Notes under the pieces: generated by a model
The model's input: only the letters and a program-made list of their open reading frames with translations
The model's database searches: none
What the model was told of the DNA's origin: nothing
Origin: Crotophaga sulcirostris
Lineage: Eukaryota > Chordata > Aves > Cuculiformes > Crotophagidae
Assembly (NCBI GenBank): GCA_013397455.1
Contig: VYZB01000096.1
Coordinates: 629,495-693,494, forward strand
DNA: 64,000 nt
Direction: 5' to 3'
Program-made: the position numbers and the translations under genes
In this document: piece by piece, positions 12,571 to 24,500 of the stretch
Position numbering within the stretch: position 1 is the first letter of the stretch
How the letters are laid out: each line of letters opens with the position of its first letter

Positions 12571-15500
12571 CTGCAAGAACCATTAAAAACCATCAGTCTC
12601 CTGACCATGTCACTGGTACTTCCTTGTCCATTTCAACAGTGAGACAAAAGACTTGCTTATCTTATATCTCTGTTATTGAATAATCACAATTATTAAAAAG
12701 AAATATTGTCATGACAATACTGGAATAATGGGGAAAATAGTATTCCTGCAAATAAGCAATCTCAAAACACCATGAAATGTAATTTAGGCAAGCTTGGCAG
12801 ATATGTTTACATTAATTTATTCTCTATCCCTGGTCTGAGTCTTGTTCTCTGTTTTTTGTCTTCGAAACCTAAATACAGCAGACTTTTCTCCTTCCAAAAT
12901 TTCAGCCTTTTGTCCTATTAAGGACTTGATTTTATCTCCCTGCCACATCCTTCTAGTGTGTCCTTTCTGCAATCATTGAAGCTTTTATTAGCCTCAAAGT
13001 TCGTTCTGCCGCCTGCACCAGAGAATGCTGCTACCAGTAGAGGCAGATCAACTGGAGATGTCATCCTTTCCTCTTCTGAGGAGCAAATGTTGCTCCTTAC
13101 ATTGCAAAAACCACAGCTCAAATGCCATGTAAATTTTAGGTCACTTACCCAAATCAGTATGGGAACTGTACCTTTATTTGGCCTTTTTTACCTTACAGCC
13201 TAAAAGATTTGGGGCCAATTTGTCATTTCCTGACTCAGTAAGAACAACTTTTTGGCATTTTCCTGTAGCAGAAAGGGCTTGGAGCTCTATAAAAGATTAT
13301 TGCACTTTCTGCAATTATCTGTTTCTTGAGGGCTTAGGCATATGATATTGATAGACTGGCTCACCCAACCCACTTTTTTTTTTTAACAGGTATAAGCAAA
13401 GGTTAAAAGGTCTATTCAAGAGATAAGAGGGTGAGGTTAATGATGCAGTTTGCAATGTGGCTTCATATTTAGAGGGTATTTCAGACTGCCTGTTACTATA
13501 CTCTGCTCTGAGCTAGTCTTCCATGGGAAGATCACTATGGAGTGTAAGCAGTGGCCCAAATGTGATTTACTCCTGCATCACATGGCATAGCTGTGATGAT
13601 GTGGTTGCACAGATTCCCCATTATGTTATGGCAATGTGTCAACTCAGCCATGAATGAGCCCTTGATATGCCTGAGGTAGCATGTCTCTTCTTCCCCTTTC
13701 TCCAATAAAATGACAGCTATCCCTTCACTACAGATTTGATGCATCATGAGAGTTTTTCTGCCAGAAGTACTAAAGAGCTGGTTTCTGTCAGATTTTTTGT
13801 TGAAATACCTAGATTTCCTATATGCGTTCTGCTTCAGTTTTTTACATATGAGCAGAACAAGACTCAAGCTTAGACTAAATTCTTTCAGGATATGAATTTC
13901 CAAAGTAATTAAAAGCCTCTTATTCTGGAATTGAACTTGGTTTTCTTTAATTTACCTTTAAATAAAGGCTCATTTTAAATATACACACCTAAATGGTTTA
14001 TTATGTTGTTGGATACAAATACTACTCAGAACCTAAATCTTAAAAGTGAAGTTACTTGTAGAATAATTAAAAGTTATTCAAGGACCGTATGACAATTTTA
14101 TTCAAAATAGAACTCCACTTTCCCATTCTCCCAAAATCTGTTTATGTCTTTTGAATGATGATATGTGTAGCAACATGCTTGGTAGTCACCTGCTTCCCGT
14201 GTCCATCTGAAAATGATGCTGGTCCTCTCTCCACACCAATCTCATCTACTAAGGCACTGCTTGACAGACTGGTGAGTTTTGTTCCCATGTTTTCACTCTG
14301 CCAATAGTAAGAATGCATAATTAGTTGAAAACAATAGTTACTCAGCTAAAATAAAAAGCAAAGCCTGAGGAAGCAAAAATTGTCATTAGNNNNNNNNNNN
14401 NNNNNNNNNNNNNNNNNNNNNNNNNNNNNNNNNNNNNNNNNNNNNNNNNNNNNNNNNNNNNNNNNNNNNNNNNNNNNNNNNNNNNNNNNNNNNNNNNNNN
14501 NNNNNNNNNNNNNNNNNNNNNNNNNNNNNNNNNNNNNNNNNNNNNNNNNNNNNNNNNNNNNNNNNNNNNNNNNNNNNNNNNNNNNNNNNNNNNNNNNNNN
14601 NNNNNNNNNNNNNNNNNNNNNNNNNNNNNNNNNNNNNNNNNNNNNNNNNNNNNNNNNNNNNNNNNNNNNNNNNNNNNNNNNNNNNNNNNNNNNNNNNNNN
14701 NNNNNNNNNNNNNNNNNNNNNNNNNNNNNNNNNNNNNNNNNNNNNNNNNNNNNNNNNNNNNNNNNNNNNNNNNNNNNNNNNNNNNNNNNNNNNNNNNNNN
14801 NNNNNNNNNNNNNNNNNNNNNNNNNNNNNNNNNNNNNNNNNNNNNNNNNNNNNNNNNNNNNNNNNNNNNNNNNNNNNNNNNNNNNNNNNNNNNNNNNNNN
14901 NNNNNNNNNNNNNNNNNNNNNNNNNNNNNNNNNNNNNNNNNNNNNNNNNNNNNNNNNNNNNNNNNNNNNNNNNNNNNNNNNNNNNNNNNNNNNNNNNNNN
15001 NNNNNNNNNNNNNNNNNNNNNNNNNNNNNNNNNNNNNNNNNNNNNNNNNNNNNNNNNNNNNNNNNNNNNNNNNNNNNNNNNNNNNNNNNNNNNNATATGT
15101 AGTAACGTTTTGCAAGGCACAGTTTCATAATTCACCACGTTGGGTGTAATAAAAAATACCAGAAGATATTGCTTTCTTAAGATCTTTTTTATGTCTCTTG
15201 AATGATGATATATGTAGCAACATGTTTGGTCGTCACCTGCTTCCCACGTCCACCCAAAGACGATGCTGGTCCTGTCTTCACACCAGTCTCATCTACTGAA
15301 ACACTGCTTGACAGAGTGGTGAATTTCGTCCCCGTTTTTTTACTCTGCCAATGGTAAGAATGCATAATTATTAGCAAACAATAGTTACTCAGCTAAAATA
15401 AAAAGCAAAGCCTGAGGAAGCAAAAATTGTCATTAGAAATGAGATAGCGTCACACGCAGTAATGTATTGTAGTGCCCAGTTTCATAATTAACCATGTTGG

Positions 15501-18500
15501 GCGTAAATAAAAAATACCAGAAGATATTGCTTTCTTAAGATCTTTTTATGTCTCTTGAATGATGATACGTGTAGCAACATGTTTGGTAGTCACCTGCTTC
15601 CCACGTCCACCCAAAGATGATGCTGGTCCTCTCTTCACACCAGTCTCATCTACTGAAACACTGCTTGACAGACTGGTGAACTTCATCCCCGTTTTTTTAC
15701 TCTGCCAATAGTAAGAATGCGTAATTATTAGTAAACAATAGTTACTGAGAGAAAGTAAAAAGCAAAGCCCAAGGCAACAAAAATTGTCATTAGAAATGAG
15801 ATAGTGTCATACGCAGTAATGTTTTGTAATGCCCAGTTTCATAATTCACCACATTGGGCATAATAAAAAATACCAGAAGATATTGCTTTCTTAAGATCTA
15901 TTTATGTCTCTTGAGTGATGATATGTGTAGCAACATGCTTGGTATTCACTTGCTTCCCATGTCCACCCAAAGATGATGCTGGTCCTGTCTTCACACCAGT
16001 CTCATCTACTGAAACACTGCTTGACAGAGTGGTGAGTTTTGTCCCCATTTCTTCACCCTGCCAATAGTAAGAATGCATAAATAGACGTAAGCAATAGTTA
16101 CTGAGTTAAAGTAAAAAGCAAACTCCAAGGCAAGAAAAATTGTCATTAGAAATGAGATAGCGTCATATGCAGTAATGTTTTGTAATGCCCAGTTTCATAA
16201 TTCATTATGTTGGGCATAATAAAAAATACCAGAAGATACTGCTTTCTTAAGATTTATTTATGTCTCTTGAATGATGATAAGTGTAGCAACATGTTTGGTC
16301 GTCACCTGCTTCCCACGTCCACCCAAAGACGATGCTGGTCCTGTCTTCACACCAGTCTCATCTACTGAAATGCTGCTTGACAGACTGGTGAATTTTGTCC
16401 CCATTTCTTCACCCTGCCAATAGTAAGAATGCATAAATAGACATTAACAATAGTTACTGAGCTAAAGTAAAGAGCAAAGCCCAAGGCAACAAAAATTGTC
16501 ATTAGAAATCAGATAGTTTCATATGCAGTAGTGTTTTGTAATGCCCAGTGTCATAATTCATTATCTTGGGCATAATAACAAATACCAGAAGATACTGCTT
16601 TGTTAAAGAATTTCTTTGTCCTAATTGAAGTTTTCTGATCCCTACACTCCTGTTGACTCTCCTCCTTTCAGGTTCAATATGTATTCCAAAATATTGGTAA
16701 GTGAGAGGGCAGGTCTGCAGCAGAACTTATTTTAAAGTCAGAAGGGCCACTGTGGTTCACCAATTTGGCCGCAGGTATAAATGTAGAACATAGGATTTCT
16801 CACGATTAATTCCAAGTTGGTCCAGTAGCTGAGAATGAACTGCAGTATACACGTTAGGAAAATAGGCAATGTGATTATAAACATTGACACTGAAAGACAA
16901 GGCATTGTAACCCTTGGTAAACTGCTCTGATGATTAACTATTTGTCATTTTCATGTTGTTCCAGTGTTTTACTAGGGCTGCATCTTTGCACATTCTGTCT
17001 GATGATCCCAAAACTCTTTTGAACATTAATCAATGTTCATATTTAACCTGACATCATTAACCCCACAACATTCCCTTTAGGCAAGTAATATAACCCTCCC
17101 ACGTTGCAAATGAGAAATTGTGAAAAAAAGAGAAGTCAAATAGTTTCCCAAAGTCACTCAGAAAGCCCCCCAAAGATAGGAAAAGGATCAGAACATTCTA
17201 CTTCCTTGCTTCCAGGGTGCCTTTTCCATCTTCATATTCCCCACTGTCCTGTGGACCCATCATCTGTAAGGGTGACTTTTGGGTATAGAACTGCCCAGGC
17301 AATGGGCTGTTCATCTTCTCTCCGGAAGGCTTACTAACTTCTTCTTCTTCTTCCTGCTAACTCTCAATTGATTGAGCAGGGATGCCAAAGCATATACAGA
17401 AATAGTGTGTATACCAGTGTGCTACAGCTTATGTCTACTAGCTTTCTCAATGAGAATGGTGAATCAAACAAGGTCTTTAATAATGTTTTCTGATAATAAA
17501 TCAGGCAATGGTATGGAAATGTCATATCCCATGACATTACACCACTTATTAACAAATACACTTATTGCTAAGGAACTTAAGGAGAGATGAGGGAAACATG
17601 GAAAATTACTGCTTATGGTTTTATCTTTCTCTGCTAAATGCATGAAAGAGTAAGTACAGGTTTACAGTGTAAGTTGATTTTGTACACTTGAAAGCAAAAA
17701 ATCCAAAATCCGTTTTGAATGTAAAACATAGTTGTGTATACAACAAATTACAATTACAATTTCAGCTGAGTACTGAAGCAGTCACACTATGCTGAATGTT
17801 TGACCTTACTTCATCATGTAACTACCCATCCCTGCCTTCCAGACACTAAGTTTAAAACAGGTCTCTGCATTGTACAATGCTTGCATGGCATCCCTCGCTG
17901 CCAGCCACTTGTCCCCTGCACTGAGACCATTGTCAGAAAGCCTTCAATAAGATATGCCCCATAAATAACAAATAGGCACACACAAAAATATTGCAATAGT
18001 CAAATAATAAGCAGGTCACACACCACTGTCCACTGAAAGCCTCCTTGTCTGCCCTTTTTTTCCATTATACTACATAAAATTCGAACTCATATCCAGTCAG
18101 TTCAGAAAGTGAGGTAAGCCCAGGTAGATTGGGCACCCCAGGGAGAAATTTGTGAGAAGGGAGAAAAACTAAATTCCTCCCCCAGGACCATGACTGTTCC
18201 ATTTGACATAAATCCAAAATGGCAACTGATTTGAGGTGGGGTGGAATATATATAAGAAAAAAAGCATTGTTTCTAACCCTTGCCAGAGCTTTCATCTCCT
18301 TCAACATGAGCCTGGTGGGGCAGAGGAGCGTCGACATTATTTTAAATGCCAAGAAATCATCACCACCTACAAGCTGCCAAGTGAACCTGCTATTGCTTAT
18401 GTTGCATGAATGTTATCAGTATCCTTCAGGGACACTGAATCATTTGAATAGTTACGTTGTCACTGTGGGGACAGAAATCTCAGGCAGGAGAAAAGGGAAT

Positions 18501-21500
18501 GGCAAATTCTTTAAACAACAGCAGAGAGGGAAAAGAGTTTCAAAAACTTATCTGTTTCACCTTCTTTCAACAGATTTTAAAAGGTAACTGGTTTACTGGT
18601 AATTTTTTTGTGAGAAGAATGGTCTGCAAACTTTTTACTAAGCAGCGTTCGCTGCCTACCACTTTCTAAAATTTCTTATCCTGTTTCCCAGTTTAGAAGA
18701 GTAATTCACCTTTCCCATTTGTTCTCCATAAAAGCTAGGGTTTTGCCCTCCTGGCCAAGATTTGTTCTTTACTTCCTTGATCTTAATCAGAAATCTTATA
18801 GACAGGCAACAAACAGATGGAAAAAATAAGCCTGTGAAAATGCAAAAGCGCATTACTTTGAAATATTGCATTCTTGCACTGTAAGTATTGCCAATGGCCT
18901 TGCCAGACATATCTCTATGGAGGCAACATGCTTTGGAGAAAGGAACATTAATTCTTGGATTGTAGACTTCACTTGATATTGGTCAGTGAGTAACGCTTCA
19001 CTGGTCCTCAGTTATCATGTGTCTGAAAGAGGATAACAATGTGTACATGTTCTTACAGGCATATATACGTCTTTATCTGTCCAGGTACTCATGAGGTTCT
19101 CATCATTTGTAATATCTTACCACATAAGTACACGATATTTAAAATATATAAAGGTCTTTTAATGCTAATTCTGATAGTTTGCAAGTCCAGTAATTGCTCT
19201 GCCCCTAAAAGAATGTTCTCTCCTCAAGCTGGCCAAGAAATTACATTTTATAAAAAATAAACTTTTGCAAAGCCTATAATCAATATGAAAAAAAAATAAT
19301 AAAATTCCAAGAAAAACTACTTTACAAGCAAGCATTCTCCTATAGAGGTCACAGTTCTGTTAATACACTGAAACTGTCAAGAAACTTGTGAACAGTCTGA
19401 CAATTTCACTGGCAACACTAAGAAAAGACAAAGACAGTACAAAGCAATTAACACATAAATATTTTTTTAAATAATGTGCAGACTTTTCAAATGCTCCTTC
19501 AGTATAATAGGTATGAAATATTTTGGTTTGTTTTGCTTTGCTTTCAACAGTGACCTTGGACTTTAAAACAAGACAGTACTTACTGAAAGTGCCAACAGGT
19601 CTGCAGTTACCCACTGTAAATACAGATCATACATAGATTTTTTTTTTTTTAATCTAGCCCTCTTTTTCACTCTTCTCTTGGCACAAAAGATGACTAAAAT
19701 ATGTTTTCCCCTCTGCTTAATGAAAGAAGTATACCTTTGACTCATCTGCTTCAAGTTAAACATACGTATATGCATTGGCAGGATTGAGAACTAATCGCCT
19801 TAGGACCGGATCGTATGTAAAGCTTGAATTCTAACAAAAATATTTCGGTAGCTTTAGATCAGACTAAGAAAAGGATACTTGAATTCATTTATGTTCGCTC
19901 ATGAAGGAATTTTTATGCAGTTCGTCAGCTATCACCTGTAACTTCATGAGCCTTACCTCTACTGTTTTGCCTTTCTTCTTTCGGAACATTTTTCCCTTTT
20001 TCTTCTCCAAAGCAAGTAGAATTTTGTCAGTAGCCAAATCACTTCGAAACTTACAAAATTTTGGCCAAAATTTAAACAGAAGAGCAAAAATAGTCATCTG
20101 TACAGAAAGAAAAGAAAAGAAAGTCAATATTGACCATATTGCGAAAACAGAGTTTACTGTAAAGCAAAATGTAGTTTACCCTGAGAATGAAATAACTATT
20201 TCTTTTTGAATACACAGCCTTGTTCCTCCCACGTACTGTGTCCTGACATTTCAGTCCAACTTTGCTCAGCACATGCTTTTCATCAGTGTGTTTATAACTG
20301 GTGAGAAATCTTCCTAAAACACAGTTAAAAGGCACTTTCTTTTTTTTATATATCCCTAAACAATTGTTTGCATTAATGAAAACATCCATCATTTTTTACA
20401 AGTATTCCTGATAAAATATACACCAGTAGAATTTCTTTTGCAGCAGTGTTCTGCTCAAGTATTTCAAATATTCAGTTCATTAGGGAGAGAGGTTTTTTTC
20501 CCCTCCTTAAGAGAAAGGAAATACTTTTTTTGCCTCTGGAAAGGCTCTTAAACCATATTACAGATCTATGAACAAATCTTGGATAATTTTTAAATGATAT
20601 AATCTCTCACAGGGTCTTTTTTGAACTAGAATAAGAAAAATAATTTTAAAAAAAGCAAACAAAGGGGCTCAGTGAATTCTGTTGCTGCAAATACTAAGGC
20701 TCACATTTTTCAATTTATTTCGATGTTTAATTCTCATTGAGAAACTTGGCTTCAAAGGAGCCAAGCATGCTCAGCATCTCACTGCTTCTGGCTCAACAGA
20801 CTTGTAAGTGACATGCAAGTCACTGTCATGTTCCAGTCACAGCTTTTTGGACAAGTTCTTCTCTTGGGTTTGTGCCACATTTCTAGAATTCACTGAGTTT
20901 TACACAGGCTAAAATGAGACTTTTTATTTCTCTTAGGACCTGTATGAACCCTTTTCACTGACAAACCATTCATCTTCTGTGATCCAAACGCTTTATGGAC
21001 TCACAGTTGATGCTTAGAAGCGTTGGTAGCAATTTTATAGAAAAAAAAGAGGAACTAGCTTTCTTAGGTTTAGAAGGCAAGTAGGGAAGATGGTAACAAA
21101 GAATAAGAAAATAGTAAGTTTGTAGTACAGGTTCACACATTACTGTTCTGTCTGGTTAGTACAAGGATCAGAGAGAATATATTCTACAGCTATTTAATAC
21201 ACTTTCTGTAATAAGGGAAAAGCATTCAGTAAGTTAAGCTGTCTTTGTGCATTTTTTTCATAAACTACAAAACCTAGAAACTTTCTAACTACAAATTAAT
21301 TCTCTGACATTATCCAGGTGGTAAAGAACAAGCAATTAAAAACATAGACGGAATTCTTTTCTACTGCTAAAATTCCTAGCACAACCCTGGATAACACCTT
21401 TCCAGAATCAGCTAGCTCTCAGAGGTCGTCCAGTTTGTTGAGCAGTAAATACCTGAAACCTCTGTCATCTCCACCATACAATCTTCACTGATGCATGATT

Positions 21501-24500
21501 ATAGTGTTCTTCTTCATGCCCAGGCTTATGTATAGAGTCTAAAATTGCCACATAAGCAAAAAGAATGCCCTGAAAATCAGGCACGCAGACTCTAGCCAGA
21601 TCTATTACAGAGATTCTCCCAGCTTCTTACCTGTGCTTCTCTAAAAATGTAAGGTCCTAGTTCTTTCCTGTGCTCCAGAATCTTCTTTGCTTGTTCAGGT
21701 GGGATGTCAATCTGCAAAGCTGGGGGTATGGCAGAATTAATAAAGCAGTCGATAATAGCTGTGATCTTTTTCTGGACTGTGGCGTCATTACAATGAGAAT
21801 GGCACAAGTCCTGAAAGAAGAAAAATAGCATTTTCACTCAGCGGAGAGAGATGCAAGACCCTTTACAGGGGCCCAGTGATCAAAGACTACTGGCCATACA
21901 AAAATAATTATACAATAGATTTCTTCAGTATGTAGGACAAAATTCTTATAGCAAATGTGTATGCGCGAATACATAGTTAAAACATGAATGGGACTTCTGG
22001 TTTGCAAATGCAGATGTATAGCAGTCATTGTTTTTAGGTGATAATCTCTGCCTGCACATTCCGATGGAATAGGATAGCTTTTATCCTGCATTCAGTCTAA
22101 GTACATTACTGGCAAATAGGAGGCATTTCTGAAAAAAGAAACATGCCTACAGGTGTGAAATGCAGAGATTTTCACAATCAGTCTGCTATAATTAACATAG
22201 CCATGGTAACTGAAAGACAAAGAAATGCTCTAAGTACTCCAAGAAAAGAGGGGAATTACTTAAAGGGTACAAGGTATTATAAGGAGTAGTTTTGGCACAG
22301 GAGGAGACAATTTCAGCTACCATTTTCCTTGCATTGAAATCTTCTAGTTTCCCCATTCATTAAGAATTTCTGGTTTCTTAAAACCTCAGTGTTTGAAATA
22401 ACTCTGAGCAGAACAAAATACAAAACAATCCTGAACTTACAAGGTTGAGATATCAAAGAAGTACTGGGGTTTTTCTACTTTTTTAAAATGTGATCCTGTT
22501 GTTTTTGTAAAACTTGTTATTACTGTGTTTTCACACTCTGACAATACTACCATTGGACTTTGACAGGAAGGAAAAATAATTTGAAGAACTCCTTTCAAAT
22601 GCTTTGAAACACGAACTTTCCATCTATCCATAAACATCAAGAAATTTCTATAACTCTAGGAGATTATCACATATTTCTACTAAAGACACAATGAACACTC
22701 TAGAGAATTTTCAGGAAGAGCGCTCTCTAAATGAAGAATGTGCATTTAGTTCTGGTATAGGAGGCTGGATATTTACTTTGCAAAGAAATTAAAAACAGGG
22801 CTTTTAACCAGAAATGTGGTATGTGAAAGAGCTGGCTTGTTTTATTCTAAATACTTTTTAGTTTTGTGGAGGAAAAAAAAGAATGATAACAGCTACAATG
22901 AAGAAAATAAGGCAATACAAAAACATATTCAATATATCCTAAGAATATATTATGGTTTCCTTTGCTCATCTAACATAGAAGGCAGAGAGCTGTAGTAAGA
23001 GGGAAGACAAACAGGCCATATGATACAAAGAAGGGTGAGACATGAGCATAAAAGAACAGATGGAAACGATCCACAGAGTTATATTTCTTCATATTTTAAA
23101 AAAATATTTTTGGTTTTTGATTGTCCCAAGATGTGCCGCCAGCCCGGTGGGTTATGAGGAGCAACGCAGTCATTGACTCCTAAAGTGAGTTCTGTCTAAA
23201 CTGATGGCATGATAGGGCTCAGACAATACAAGTATGCACTGTGCAAAGTGCTGCCCACGTCTTTGGCAATATTCCTTCAGTCAGCCTGACCCACCGCACT
23301 CCTACTACTCCAGCACTTTGCTTCTATAAAGAGCATCAACTGCCAACCATGACAAATTGCATGTGTGTAGGAATATGGTCAGATTGTACTTTTGCTTGGT
23401 AAGAAGACAAATAAAATTAACATAAAAGAAGAAGAGAGGGTAGAACATAAAACAATGAATTCTTTCTTCAGGGAGCAGATCCACAAAGAAAAGCCTAAAC
23501 TACACTCCACATTAATTTGCAGAAAGTTTCCATGTTCTCCACACCACAGCAATGAAGAGTCACAAATCTACAAAAAAATATTCTGAGAACTATTTATGAC
23601 ACAGAACTTAAGGTGCCTTCGTGTCAAGGTTCTAGTCTAAGCTGGTCACTCTGTGACCGAGAGAGAGACAGCAGCACTCCCAGAGAGCATTTCAGTCGAT
23701 GATTCCTCGCTTGGGGATCAGACACTCTGTGAGGAGGGGAGATTGCCCCCTGGAAACAGAGGAACTCCAGCTTCTAAAGCAGACCCCAAACTCAAATCCA
23801 TAAAATGAAACAATAAAAATAAACCCATGTGCTTGCAGCAAGATCTCCAAGAACTACTGCAGCATCAACTGTGTTTACCTACTAATTTCTGAGCGTGTTA
23901 GCTAACCTCCCGCTCCCTGCCTGCCACGTGCACACAGGCTGTGTTCAGGAGTCCAGAGAAGCTCTGCACTCCAGTAGCACTATTGCATCAGCAATATCCC
24001 ACAGGCAAAAGGAATGAGGAGCAAGTGAAAGATCTGTGGTGCCCCTGCATTCAGTCCAGGGTGTTACTAGGAAGCTGCAGTGTGATTTAAATCTTCACTT
24101 CAGAGGTTTCCCATTGTGTTTCACCCCACAGAGCAGCAGCTGCACAAAGGGGAAAGAGGCAGTCCCTGCTGACCTTCCTCAAAACGTTTCATCTTGGCCA
24201 CATCCTCAGCTTCAGCCAAATGTGACTGTGCAGAGTGCAAGGGAGCTGGGCTCCGCATTGTACATATAAGCTTTTTGGGCAGATACTATCTTTACATTTG
24301 ATTAATTTAAAAGTTTTCTCTGATTTTTGAGGGATTACCAAATTCAGCAATAATCCTATTATTTAACAGTATGTAACTATAAAAACAGAATTAATATTTT
24401 AATGCTTGCATATTTTCTACTGCTTAACAGATGTATACCAAAATCTGGGAATTAGCTAGTTAGTAGTGTCCCTTTAGAGACTGAGAAAAATGTTACAGTT

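Larger units (their letters stand above)
14133..16605 (-). repeat. tandem array of about 356-bp units, each containing one RGS22 exon
   Basis: Units start near 14133, 15179, 15537, 15893 and 16249; neighbouring complete units are 356-358 bp apart. Each has the 108-bp exon plus about 248 bp of intron. Exon length is constant at 108 in all five visible copies, while length differences fall in the intronic parts. The distance between copies A and B (1047 bp) is close to three units, so two units may be hidden in the gap. Confidence 0.93.

Noticed and set aside
14342..15138. Long open frames of 240-260 codons
   Set aside because: They consist almost entirely of N from the assembly gap.
14133..16605. 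Array read as a satellite, CRISPR or rDNA-like repeat
   Set aside because: The unit is 356 bp, each copy contains an intact phased exon of the surrounding gene, and the setting is a vertebrate intron.
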